DNA of 64,000 nt from Membranipora membranacea (lineage: Eukaryota > Bryozoa > Gymnolaemata > Cheilostomatida > Membraniporidae). Below the pieces are notes generated by a model. It was not told where the DNA came from and ran no database searches. It was given only the letters and a program-made list of their open reading frames with translations. The stretch lies in assembly GCA_914767715.1 (NCBI GenBank), contig OU612072.1:26412001-26476000 (forward strand), given 5' to 3'. Both the position numbers and the translations under genes were made by a program. Position 1 is the stretch's first letter. The number at the start of each line of letters is the position of its first letter. Of this stretch, positions 34,901 through 46,945 are shown in pieces.

Positions 34901-36550
34901 CTTCATTTTGGTGAAAATGTGAGTCTATGCTCTCAATTAAATTATATGTCAGCGTAATGTGGCTTTCAGCGAGGTGTTTTCTCACCTGCAGACTAACAAC
35001 AAATAAAATTGACTTGTTATAGATATCCTGTTACGATGCCACTTAGTTATCAGACTGGTAATGGCAGCAGTGATTTCGCCACATTTAAAAATAATCTGGA
35101 TGGAGACCAGTATGGAGGTATTTAGGAATGATAATATCACAGTGTTATTTTGCTAAAACTCTTTTAAATTACCACTTAAACACGATCACAACCGTCCTTC
35201 CCTCCGGTCATATAGTTCCGTAGTGGCTCCAAAAATTTTGAAATGTATTATGAAATGTTGAAGCAAATTTCACAGCATTGCCCGTTTCCTCATTGGCTTA
35301 TGCTTATATGCTTATGATTATGACTATGCTAATGCTATTTGCTAATGTTAACAATATCTGCAATGAAGGCTTGGCCAAATGATGCAATGTCTAAAGAAAG
35401 TACAAGGAAAAAAGAAATACGATTAGTATTGTGTTATATATTATACAGCATAGCCACAAATCTTTACAACATTTAAAACAAAATTTTCACATTCTGGAAA
35501 TGAAACCTACGTTATTTATCGGATTATGCTATTCAACCACATGACATAATGCCAGTTTTCAAAATTCCTAAATATAAATTTTCTCCTGACAGTAATGGCT
35601 TATGATGTGCCATGTTGATCTTATAATTAATAACAATGATTGATTTGCAGATTAAAGAGGAAGTATGGGTCCTCAGTACCTGGCAAAGGAGGAAGTTCAA
35701 GGTAATTTATTTGCACACCCTGATAAGAGATTATTTTAAATAGGAGGGGTCTTAGTTATTGTAGCAGATAGGCTTCGAATATGGTGAGTGTACTATAGAT
35801 TAAATTTGCCTGTGAAAGGATGATGAGTAGAATATCTCATTACAGAATAAAGTTAAACTACAACCGACCACACATGTATCAAACTCCAAAAAAACTTGAT
35901 TACTTCATACTGCCACATGCCCATTTCCATGTCTTGTCTTTAGCTTTTTGGAAGGCTGAAGACGACCCAGATAGATCTGAGTAAAACTTTTGACTAGGTA
36001 ATTACATAAATGGCTCAAGGGAATTTATCCGCTTGTCTTTATTATCTTTGAGGTATTAAAACATCAGGCTGATTATGATATGATGTGACTTTGACATGCT
36101 GACTTTGCCAACACTCTAGCTACCAGATGAGCTATTTAACAACTCACATAAGATCTTCCAGATTATGTTCCACATCAATTATGCCTTAACATCTTTCTGA
36201 CTTTATTTTTTATCTTGTCATCTTTTTTGGGTGTTCAGTAAAACATTGAACGAATGAGTTTCATCCAAAAATGAAGTTCATATATATCTATATGTGCTGT
36301 TATTGAGTTTCCTTAGTTCTGAATAAGATAAGTTTCATCGCCTAGTCTCTGGACCATCTGTATTCGATAGGCTTTTTATTATGTATTAACTTGTCACCAT
36401 TGGACAAAAGAACTTGATTGCAATTTTCATCGGTTACCCTGGGTAAAAGTCCGCAGTTTAGAATGATACTAATATTTGTTCGATGTTACGCCACATATTT
36501 GGTTAGGGAGTTGAAAAGAGGTAAAAGAAAATTTGAATGCAATAATAATA
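31993..36550. other. Intergenic between subfamily 1 (E) and subfamily 2 (F)
   Basis: No gene is supported. From about 35690 the sequence resembles 53270-53700, marking the start of the subfamily-2 repeat unit. The 127-codon minus-strand frame at 33889-34272 contains a tRNA B-box-like GGTTCAATG on the minus strand near 34104-34112 and may be part of an old SINE. A short open stretch at 35023-35120 with an AG before it was considered as an exon but has two open frames and no support. Confidence 0.45.
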
Positions 36551-36556
36551 TTTATT
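36551..36556 (-). other. Polyadenylation signal of gene F
   Basis: AATAAA on the minus strand about 170 bases past the stop; the same hexamer in the same context (AAATAAATAT) follows genes G, H and I. Confidence 0.55.
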
Positions 36557-36724
36557 TGATGAAATAAATGAGTGAGCAAGTACAAATAGGGTAAAAATCA
36601 AAGTCATTACCAACAAAACATCAAGCAATAATAATGATTTAAATCGCCCTGAAGCTTAAATAACTGCCAAAGCACAATCAGATCCATCTACCGTCGGGTA
36701 TGTCCTGTCTTAGCAGTGTCCAGC

Positions 36725-38243
36725 TTAGTGGTGTGGGTTGTATCGGCGTGGATCTTTGTGTGGGTTGTATGGGTGTTGGCTGTACGGCTCTGTAAAACAA
36801 AAGCAACAATCAATTGAACTACAAGAGGTGAGTGTTTTGAAAATCTGCATATTATGGTCACACTATTTCTAGGTAAAATGATTGTATTAATTTTGTTGCA
36901 AGGTGTTTCAATATACTTTTCCCAATAGTGCTTTTGGAGGTGATTTTTAAAGCCTGAATATCGAGATTTTTGCCTGATATATCCCATGATATCACAAGCA
37001 ATATCATATGATTAATTTTAAGATTCAAATAGGTGTATATTCAGACCATCAATAGCCTAATATAGTTTAAATTATCTTGCATTTCACTCACTTTGGACTT
37101 GTCTGGTTTGGCTATCCTCTCCGTAGCACTTAGCTCCACCACATGATGGATATGGTTTGCTGCAGCTTCTGGTTCTGGTCTCTTTGTAAGAGTGTTGGAT
37201 GTTAGACCATTGGGACCAATCAGAAAATCCTCCATTGACTAAAGACACAAAGGATATTCGAATAAATATATGTATTCGGGCAGGCAGGGTGGTGTAGTGG
37301 TTAGGATTCGATTTTCTCAATCTGAGAGTTGCAGGTTCAAATCTCGGTCGCTACCCTTTCTGCTGAATGAGGTGAGCTCTCTGATCAACAGCCTAGCTTG
37401 CCCACCCTTACATTGTACAAGGGTGCGATAATTAGATGAGTCGTACCATGTATCATCAATCTTGTGTATCATGTAACTTATGGATCTTGTATCATGTATC
37501 ATTGATCTTATGTAACCATATTCTCATTTGCCCCCAAAGGGGCACTGAATAGGAAATAAAGTTCAAATTCTCATTATAATACTAGTCAACATTTTTCTTT
37601 TAAAATGTTTAAAGAACTGTACAACTTTTGTATCAGTCACATGCATACAGGTGGGTGAAACTTTCAGGAGAGTTTATAAACTTCTAACCTGGGCAGCATA
37701 TCTGGTTGCAGCGTTGCATGGATTCGCTTCTTCCAACACATCCCTTGTTTCCATGTCCATATCCGTAAACCACCTTTGTCACGCATTCTCTTGTTCTGAA
37801 TCTTTCTCCTCCTCCACATGACTTGGTGCAGGTGCCATATTCTCCCCATGCAGCCCATTCGCTAACTACAATCAAAATAACAGATGTTGATGTACATTAT
37901 TGAATGCTGTCATATGTATTTTACTAAACAAAACTGTTTCAAGGTATTTATTGTAACTACGCTTCATTGAAACATAATTTTACTTACCATATTGTCTTGC
38001 CTTATAGGTCGTGGTTGGTCTGTAATAGCGGGCGCTCACGCAGGCCACGGCCACTACAGCCAGTAGGATCAATTTTGCCATAGCTGCAGAAAAAAGATAC
38101 ACTCTAGAAGAAACATAAAGCAAGATTTCCTGTGAGTCAGAGAAGCCAATAACAAACAACACGGTACACTAAAACATTGTACAACTAAAATCAGTAGTAT
38201 GTCATATTTATAATAATGTCAATAGTATTGAACACTCACCCAT
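36725..38243 (-). CDS. Gene F: small secreted two-TSR protein, subfamily 2
   Basis: Minus-strand coding exons are 38243-38240 (ATGG), 38083-37988, 37865-37689, 37238-37092 and 36789-36725, with phase 1 throughout, giving 162 residues. The signal peptide is MAMAKLILLAVVAVACVSA, and the linker is short (RYYRPTTTYKARQY). TSR1 reads SEWAAWGEYGTCTKSCGGG to QICC, with seven cysteines and a CxxSCxxG motif, the recognition pattern of protein O-fucosyltransferase 2, which subfamily 1 lacks. TSR2 reads GGFSDWSQWS, TRTRSC, PSCGG and CYGEDS, with three cysteines. The tail is KPYSQHPYNPHKDPRRYN followed by PHH and TAA. It is predicted to be secreted and glycosylated. Intron 3 carries a tRNA-derived SINE absent from G, H and I. 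F is the most diverged member of its subfamily. Confidence 0.87.
37278..37566 (+). mobile_element. tRNA-derived SINE in intron 3 of gene F
   Basis: The head has a pol III A box (GGTGTAGTGG, 37291-37300) and a B box (GGTTCAAATCT, 37334-37344) spaced as in a tRNA gene, followed by a non-tRNA body with short GTATCATGTATC repeats and a 3' end near AATAAAGTTCAAATTCTCATT. It lies antisense to gene F. Genes G, H and I lack it at the same intron, so it is a later insertion or was lost by their ancestor. It is not a functional tRNA. Confidence 0.75.
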
Positions 38244-38275
38244 GTTAGTTGCTCTTTCTTGTGAATTCAACACTT

Positions 38276-38334
38276 GAATGATACTAACTAATGCACAGCA
38301 TGATCGTTATATACTATTTCGTTGCCATGGTAAT
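38276..38334 (-). promoter_or_regulatory. Gene F promoter: X-box-like site, TATA box, initiator
   Basis: On the minus strand, ATTACCATGGCAAC (38334-38321), 7 bases, TATATAA (38313-38307), then TCATTC (38281-38276). The X-box-like site has one mismatch to the RFX consensus GTNRCCNNRGYAAC read on the plus strand. Confidence 0.8.
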
Positions 38335-40574
38335 AACATTTCAATAATCAATCAACTTAATTAAGATAAACACCTTAACCACATCGTAGAGAAATTTGCC
38401 AGAATTCCTCTTTGGCAATGTTTTGATTGTTGCAATAAATCTTAAGATCAATATGACACATCATAAACAATTACTGCCAGGACATGATTGGTATATTGTA
38501 AGAAGCAGTGTCGAGTAATATCACAATTTATGCGCTTACAACTATCAAATCGAAAAGGTCTGTCGTTGTATAGAGAGAAGTGGGGTGCCTGGTAATTAGA
38601 CACACCCACTTCCTCCTGATTCCAGAGTAAACCATCTGTATCAGTTATGGGATCAACGTAGCACATCCAATTTCATAACGGTCAGATGATTGCGTGTGTA
38701 GTGTCGCAGTTTTAAAATAGAATAAAATACCATAAAAATTCTAGTTATTACTGAAGAAGAACCAGAATCTGACTTGCATAGTGATATAAACACACCATTG
38801 TACTTGGATTTCGTAATCAGAGATTCAAAGTGATTGCAAACATAATTAATGACCCTCTGACGAGTGCTCTAAACAAAGAAAGCAAATTTGAATACTTTTC
38901 TATCATTATAAGTTTACCAGGAGAGTCTTGCAACTCTATATTTAAGAAAAATATGCATAGTTGAAGGTGATCAACTACGAGCCATGAGTTGTCTCACAGT
39001 GCGGGGTAGGACTTGTTATCTTAAGATTCAGGTTCAATTCCTGGTGTCGTCCATCATTCCTGATTCAGCACTGGCAAGCCAATCATCCTAACCAGGTCTG
39101 TTCAGATCAGGACAATAAAACAGGAGGTGCTCTGTTGGTTGCATGCTTTATAAAGATTCCCCCTGCCCTTTCGAGAAAACAGTAGCTGGCTACGGCGGGC
39201 TAAAGTATAAAGTCATGACCTCACACAAGCCACCTGCGCTTAAGTGTGTTCATTAAATGGGGCCGTCAAATAAGACCTAGTGTAACTGTGAACTGTGATG
39301 ATCGTCATGGTAACTTGATTAAGTTTGCTTCCACATTTCTAAATCATGAACTGAAGTGCCAAAAAAAAAATTAAATTCCAATACAAAGTAATAAGAATGG
39401 TTTGGTCTGAGTGCTTTCACAATATATTGTCACATAATAAATCCTAGAAAATCCTAGAAACCAAATACTTAGCAACCATACATTGTCCCTGATATTCTTT
39501 AATTTGGTAAAATCGGAAGTTTATCTGAACCATTATTCATTATCTCAATGTAGTCATGCACATGACAGTATACACATCAGACCCAAGGTACACAGTATGT
39601 TATCTATCAATCTAACCTGATATCACATCCCTCCCATGCTGACCATTGTTGGTTGTGCAGGCAGGGTGGAGCGCCTCCCTGGGTATGAGTAAATACATGA
39701 CAGATTTTTTTAATTTGCTCAGAGAAATAGAAGTGATATAATCTTATGAATTAGTAGTCGCAAAGGTTTTCTGATCGGTTTCATAAATCTGAGCTTGAAT
39801 TGTAATGAATGTAACGGAAAATTTTTGAATTGTTAGATATGTTATATGTCATTCCCAACTGATTGATTGATGCTCTTAATGATTATGTCCTTATGATTTG
39901 AAATTTTTGATAAACTGTTTTCTGACCCCAATTAAAAATATGTGCCAATGACAGGGCAATTCCTTTTATTTTGATTAAATGCTAAAGCATTTTAGGCACC
40001 TTAGGTATGGCGCTTATCAGCTGTGCCATCTGGCCATTTGGTGATCACGCCATCCCAGTACATCAAGGTAATACCATGAGTCAATCATGACAGGCTGTCA
40101 AAAGTGACAAGATGTTTCAAATTTCTAGAAATTCTAGATAACCAGGAAAATCCTGCTCATATCCTTATACAGTTTGAGGAAATATGCTAAATATTGCATA
40201 ATATTTCGCTTTTTCAGAATATCACTACACATTTATTTAACATCAATATTCCTTCTCTTTCCTGATGTGATGTGAGATGGTAAGCACAACAAAGCTGGGA
40301 TAAGAATACCACTTGTTAATTCAAAAGGGAGATTTGGTTATTATGAGCTTAGAAAGAAGCAGAAGCAAGTAAACTCCGTAGATTCACTTAGATTTTGCTT
40401 GATAATTAATTGAAAGGCATGATCATTAGTGTCAGCTGTTGTCATTTACTGCAGTGGTATTCTGAAATACATGTCTGATTGGGTGGGAACAAGGTACGCT
40501 TTGGACTGCCTATAAACAGAATACAATCTGGCAAGTGAATTGCAGCCTCGCCATAAATTCAAAAAGTATCTTAC
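38335..40574. other. Upstream region of gene F
   Basis: No gene. 38390-38600 is conserved upstream of G (48415-48590) and H (55640-55810). A SINE follows at about 38990-39290. 39789-40560 is one copy of the block that forms the palindrome arms between G, H and I. Confidence 0.55.
38990..39290 (+). mobile_element. Second SINE family, fullest copy
   Basis: A tRNA-like B box GGTTCAATTCC (39031-39041) is followed by a body with CTGATTCAGCACTGGCAAGC, CCCCTGCCCTTTCGAGAAAA and a 3' end AATAAGACCTAGTGTAA. The A box is weak (near CACAGTGCGGGG). Related truncated copies lie at 48590-48765 and 55815-55998, and an antisense piece sits in gene A. Confidence 0.65.
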
Positions 40575-42962
40575 AGCCGTGTCTGAGGCCCCTTTCCTTA
40601 TTTAATTCCGAGAGAATGATACTGTTAATCACAATACGATTGCAATTCTAGCAATGAAGTGAGATTTCAGCTTGATGAAATTAGCAGTAAAACATTGCAC
40701 AAGTTAATACAGAGATACATATTGAGCAGTTTGAGGACATGGCTCCGAATGGCATTTTTGAATGTAGCAAGGGATTGACTCAGCTTAACATGATTGGGTA
40801 ATTCGTTAAACTTCAGAGCACCGAAATTAGCTAAAGCAGATCTAAAGTTTTCCTTGGATAGTGTAAACCCAGAACTTCTAGCAAGCCGAGTTTCACCAGA
40901 TAATTTCTCGGGGAGCAGATTGGTATCAATTATTGGGACTAAACTATTAACAATTTCATTAAATGTCAACAAATACAATATTCAAAACGCAAAGTTAAAA
41001 CAGGGATGTTGAAGGTATTTCGAGTATTTACTTTAGAGCTGTTTTAGTCTATAATTTTCAAACATCTATTCTCAATTTTTTAAAATTCTGTTTTGACATA
41101 GTCGTTTGTGGTATATAAGACAAGAGAGCTGCATTCCAGATTAGAACGTATAAGTCCAATGTACCAAAGCTTAGCTAATTTAGGTGTCAGGAGTTTTCAA
41201 TTACGTTGAAAGTTGGTGACTATTAGATAAAGTTTTTGTTTAATTTTACTGGTATGAGATTTAAAACTGAATTTGTTATCAAGAATCACACCTTAGTTCT
41301 TAATTTTGTCTGATTGTTTGAAAATGAGATTGTTAAATTCAAGTGCCGGAGGTTTGATGTTACGTTTATTGGAAATGGTCAGGACATCCGTTTTACCGCT
41401 GTTTAGAACAAGGCAATTTTCACTGTACCAACAGGATGCTTGATGGATGCTTTTTTCCATAAGTTTTGTGGAAATGTCTGGGTTATCCCCACTGGTGACT
41501 AGTAGGCAGTCATCAGCATATAGATAACAATTTTTTGAGCTCCATCAGATCGTTAATAAACATGATAAACAGGAAGGGTCCAAGTACAGACCCCTGCGGC
41601 ACACCAGTTATAACTCAACTACATTCAGATACACAACCATTAACTTTCATGGCCTGCTCCCGACTTGAAAGATAACTTTCAATTAAATTTGACGCATTAG
41701 AGTGGAAATTGAATTTGTTAACAGTTCACTGCCAAGGATCTTATGGTTTACGCAATCAAAAGCTTTACGGATATCAAGTGTGGAAACTGTGACAAATTTG
41801 ACTTGTGCTTTGACAGCAGGGAACGAAATTTGTTAACAACTTGAGTTAAAATTTGATCAGTGGATGTTCCAATTTTTAAACCAGGTTGATGAGAGGCTAT
41901 TAGATCATTAATTTCCAGGTAATCACGAATTTGGTAATTTATTATCTTTTCTAGGACTTTACTCAATATTGGCAATAGCGAAATTGGTCTATAATTATTT
42001 GGCAAACTTTTCTTGCAACTTTTGAAAATTGGAATTACTAAGGCTTTTTTCCACACATCTGGAAACTCGTGACATTTAAGGCTCAGATTAACAATATATG
42101 TCAATGGATTCAGAATCAAAGGCTCTAGGATTTTACAAATAAAGGCAGGGATTTGAATTAATCCCCCAGTTTTACATGATTTCAATGTGTGCAGATATTT
42201 AGACACCTCACTCGATGTAATTTCTTGAAAAGTGAATTTTGGAAAACTGAAAGCTTTATCATTATCAAACCCTGAGTAACTCTTGTTGGACAATAGTTTA
42301 GCCTCTTCATTGAGGTTGGCACCAATGCTAGAAAAATACCTATTTAGACATTCAGCGATCACTGGGCTTTCAGAAGTGATGCAATTTTCAGATTCAATTT
42401 CTTGATTGACATTATTGCCTTGATAACTTTTACCGTGCAAAATTTCGATTTTTTGCCATCAGTCTAATGTTTTATCATTAAGAACTGCCCTCATTGATCA
42501 CTTTTTGGCATCTCTTACTGCATATTTTGTTGCCTTGTTACGGATTAAACGATAATGCTCATAGGCAGTAGAATTTATATCAAATCCCGTCTCAACAAAC
42601 TTTTGAAATGCATCTTTTTTAAGGCTTGTTAGTTTAGATGCCACTAGACACTTCCAACAAAGATCATTTTTCTGCTTTAAGCGTTGGGTTTTAAATGGTG
42701 CAAACTGCTCCACCAATCATTTTATTTTTGATTTTAAAATATCTGCTGCTTCGTGAAGACAGTGAACATTCTCTACAATATTAAAATCGAGAGATTTCGC
42801 AGTATTAAAAAACTCAAGATCATCAAAATTTCTGAAATCTCGCTTAGTGACATAAGAAAAGCCGGCCTTAGGCCTTTTTAGATTTACTTTCATTTGAATT
42901 GCAAAATGATCACTAATATCACTTATTATAACCTTGTGTTCAGGTACTAAATATAGCATTGC
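40575..42962 (-). mobile_element. Second LINE, 5'-truncated and frameshifted
   Basis: Minus-strand frames give, in order: the C-terminal end of an endonuclease domain with SDISDHFAI (about 42910), a linker, the reverse-transcriptase N-terminus with NNYRPISLLPILSKVLEKII (about 42000), a [10 protein letters not shown]-like block (near 41600-41570), the catalytic YADD (41509-41520) in another frame, and a C-terminal segment ending near 40667. Stops and frameshifts break it. Comparison with the paired blocks in the G-H and H-I spaces shows it interrupts the repeat: matching sequence stops near 40560-40575 and resumes near 42962 (AAAGGTTATG). This is a LINE of the CR1/jockey/RTE type; the exact clade is not resolvable by eye. 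Confidence 0.85.
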
Positions 42963-45900
42963 AAAGGTTATGTTCAGGGGTTAATGGTATTTTACTATAA
43001 TGACTTTCAACAAACCTCTTCCTATTTTCTATTGCTTCTTTTCTCTCTATTAGCTGTGCCTACACAGCCCTTACATATTTAACAAACACCTGTGGCTAAG
43101 ATGGCCAGGTAATAGGATCTCATTTTTAAAATATTTGGGTCGTGAGAAGTGACATACAGTTTGAGGTTTGCCCCTTTTATGATAAGTGTACACACCTACA
43201 TTGCTTTGATAAGTAATGTTTGACTGCCAACAAATTACATCTTATAATTGTTGGCCCTTATCACATCTAAAACAGGCATTATAAAGTTGAGTTATGTGTT
43301 CACAGTGGCAAATGATTTGTTGAAGTAGGAGTTGAGTATAATGATTTATGCAAATAGGCTGAGTCAATCGTGAGAATTTTTGCTTTGAACTGGCTTTTTA
43401 TTTTGCTGTAAATGATAGAATTTCAAATTTCTCAGTACTTTCATGTTGCTTTATTGCTAAATGTGTGTATCATTTTTGGAGCCAAAAGATTTATGAATGC
43501 CTTAGCTTCAAGTTTTGTTTCCTGGACTGTGTTCTGGAATGCGCCTTTTTAAAGCAGATTGGTTTGTTGAAACAAAACTCATAACATATGAAGTGATCAT
43601 TTGTACAGGTGACCAAAGTGTTCGCAATAGTTTTTAGTGCAAGCACAAAGAAATCTGAATCTGGATTTATGTGCGCATTGTTTTAGATTGTAGCGCATAT
43701 CACAATCAATGATTATAATTCTTGACAACAGGGAAATATATCCTCAGATTGCACTCTCTGTCACCCTAAATTCAGTACTTTTTCACAGTTGCTAGGAAAT
43801 AAACATCATATGTGGCCCCATTAAGCAAATGAAAGAAGCTTACACAATTTCTAGGGACTGGGATTCAAGTCTGCAACTAAATTGAGTAACATTGACTACT
43901 AAATATTACTCCACCAATCCACTCATCACTGAAAGGAATATATCTTACAGTGTGCATGTATGGATGGAACAACCTGACTATAACAGCATGATAATTACCA
44001 AATCATAACTGCACAGTGCTGAGAACTGCACTGATTCTGCATCCTTTATCTATAGTAAACTGCCAACCGATATTGTGTTTCAAAGACTGAATAGAAATAT
44101 GAATATGAATAGATAGCCACCCAAGATGTTTTGATCATTTTTTCACAGAATAGTGAGTAATTTAACAACTGGCTGCAGTAAAATCATTGTTGTGAAAACT
44201 ACAAAACATGAGACTGAGGCAATGAATTGAACTATATGCCTGTTGCATGCGTTGGTGTTTATTTATGTGCTACTTTGTCCTTTTTTATCACACATACCAG
44301 CCTTCAAACATGTGATGTGCGATGCCCACTCATTTTGTGTTATTCAATCAACTTATAGTTGTTGTCAGAGAACACAACATGAGTGAGTATCGCACATCAC
44401 AATGTTTGAAGGCTGGCCATTTAATCAACTTATAGTTGTTGTCAGATGTTTTTAGTCTGAACATCAAAAGAGTTGCAATAACCAGCCAGTTATGTGCAAT
44501 ATTACCTTATGTGTAATGTCCTAAGAGATCGATGAGGATTTTTTAGGCTCAATTGGTTCAATGAGATTGATAGACATTTACTAAATAAAATCCTGTCTTG
44601 ATTATCAATATTTTGGCACTCCTCGGTATATTTCTCATACCAACTCTTTCCTGTTATGATTTGATACGAGTTGGTCAAGCCGGGGGATACAAATAATAAT
44701 TCTTAATTTAGGAATTCCACTTGATGAATATGAGTTTAAAGAGTAGCAGAACCTCTCAAACTCCTTTGTTGCACTTCGCGTTTTCTTGAGAATGAATTAA
44801 AAGACATGATCATCAATTGTTGTCATGAACTGCTTTGGTATTCAGATACACATATCTGATGGGTTGTGACCAAGGTGAGCTTTGGATTGTCTATAGACAG
44901 AAAACAATCACTGCTACTGCTACAAAGGTTCTTCAGGGGTTAATGTAATTTAACTTTAATGACTTGCAACCAACCTCTTCCTATTTTCCAGTGCTTTTAT
45001 TCTCTCAATTAGCTGTGGATCGAATGAAAATTAGCACGCAGCCTACGCATATCTCACATGGTCAAACAAGCATCTGCGGCTAAGATGGATCTGATCTTAA
45101 AATATTTGGGTGTGAGAAGTATCATACAGTTTAAGCCTAATTGGTTTGCCCCTTTTTAGATTAGTGTACACACCTACAGCTTTGATTAGTAATGTAACAA
45201 CCTTCATATTATAATTGTTGTCCTGTATCACATCTAAATCCACCATTAGGAAGTTAATTTATCTGTAAACCCTGGCAAATGAGTTTCCGAATTAGGAAAT
45301 GAGGAAATTATTCATGCTGACAGGCTCCTCCAATAGAGAGGATAATTACTTTGATCTGTCTGTTTCTTTTGCCATATAGGATATAATACCATATACTAGT
45401 ATAAATTCCACAAATCTACTGTGGCGTTATCGTTAAAACATTATGATTATTGAAAAGTGGTATGTCAATGGTGTGAACCTTTGGTGCATTGAAATGTCCT
45501 TTTTTTGCCTAGAAGGTTAGAATTTTCAAATCCCAACAACATTGTGTTGCTTTATGTGTTTAATGGAACTAATAGTTTGTTAGATTTTATGGCTGCGTTA
45601 TAGCTTCAAATTTATTTCTGGACTGATTGTGCCTTATAAAGCTGATTCATTTCTGATCTGCCGTGTGGTGGAGACAGATATTTTGGGGTCCAAAATTGAA
45701 AGTTCTCCAAAGTATACACAGTAGTTTATAGCTCAAGGGATACGGGAATAAGAATCAATTTGCGCTTTGTTTCATAATTGATGAGCTTATTCTTGTCAAC
45801 AGAGAATTATGCCCTTATCTTGCAAATGGGCCTCTCTGTCACCCTAAATTCAGTACTTTTTCAAATTTTCTAGGATGTGCCAGATTTGTGCAATAAAGTT

Positions 45901-46775
45901 ATGCTCAGACAGTTTTTAGGGACCAGGATTCAAGTATGCAACTAATTTGGGTACCATTGGCGTTTAAAAATAACTCCACCAATCCACTCATCACTGTGAG
46001 GAATATTTTCAATAGTATGCTTCTGTGGGGGTTGAATACAGAGGCATTCCAGTTACCAAACCAGGAGTGACTGTACAGTGCTGAGGACTGGACTGAGTAT
46101 GCATCCTGTTTTTTGTGTTTCAAAAGCTGAATATGAATACTTCCTAACCTCCCAGGAGAGCCGGACAAACGGATATCTTGTGATAACAGAGGTTTTAAAA
46201 AAACATTATCAAATCTTTTTTTCTCAGAGCCAAGCATGAAAATACTCCACAATTATTTGTTCAGCCCTTAGACAGCCATAGTGCTTACTCATCTTTTTAC
46301 ACTATGTCTACTTCATGTGATCCAACTCGATTTTGATTTTGTGTCACTGAGCCAGCCCCATTCTATAACCCATACTATAACCCATTCCTTGCTTTTTTTA
46401 TTTGGGTGTTCAGTAAAACATTATCATTGAATGATTATAATCCAAAACAAAAACTCATATTTGTGTACATGTGATGTGCGCAATATTCGATTCCTCAGTA
46501 ATGAATACATTAAATTTCATTGGCAACTTTCTTGACCATCTATATCCGAGGTGCTTCTTAGTTTGTGTTAAATTGTCACCATCGGACAAAAAAACTTCGT
46601 TGCAATATTTATAAGTTACCCTGGGTAGAAGTTTGTAGTTGGGAATTATGTTGATATTTTCTGCGTTGTAACGCCGGAAATATTCCTATGCATTCACATA
46701 ATTATTGTAGTTGGAATGCTGAGTCTTGTAGGAGGAGCCAAAAAAGACTATAGAAAATTTGAATGCAATAATATA
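42963..46775. other. Intergenic between LINE and gene G
   Basis: No gene. It contains two direct copies of the subfamily-2 intergenic block (42963-43560 and 44930-45300, both with GGTTTGCCCCTTTT and GTACACACCTACA), and a block at 45445-46250 repeated at 52220-52980 and 59510-59966. The minus-strand frame at 45905-46252 lies in that block, and an overlapping plus frame is open in another copy, so neither is called. Confidence 0.5.
44297..44446. repeat. Hairpin element with an internal direct repeat
   Basis: CCAGCCTTCAAACATGTGAT and following bases (44297-44341) are mirrored by ATCACAATGTTTGAAGGCTGG and preceding bases (to 44416), making arms of about 45 bases. The loop (44342-44370) contains AATCAACTTATAGTTGTTGT, repeated just outside the right arm (to 44446). 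It looks like a small foldback insertion carrying a duplicated flank. Confidence 0.7.
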
Positions 46776-46781
46776 TTTATT
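46776..46781 (-). other. Polyadenylation signal of gene G
   Basis: AATAAA on the minus strand, about 165 bases past the stop, in the context shared with F, H and I. Confidence 0.55.
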
Positions 46782-46945
46782 TGATAAAATAAAATGGGTG
46801 AAGTAGCAATAGGTTAACAATCAAAATCATTACCAACAAAACATCAAACAATAATAATGAATCAAACTACTTTGAGGCTTAAATGACTACAAGTACAGTC
46901 AGATCCATCTACTGTAGAGTATATCCTGTTTTGGTAGTGTCCAGC

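Noticed and set aside
35023-35120. Possible exon after TTATAG with an open frame (MPLSYQTGNGSSDF)
   Set aside because: Two frames are open, the donor is poor, and joining to the next AG-GT interval (35652-35702) gives a stop in the matching phase.
37278-37350. A tRNA gene suggested by A and B boxes
   Set aside because: The acceptor stem and anticodon arm do not form a proper cloverleaf, and a SINE body follows, so it was called a SINE.
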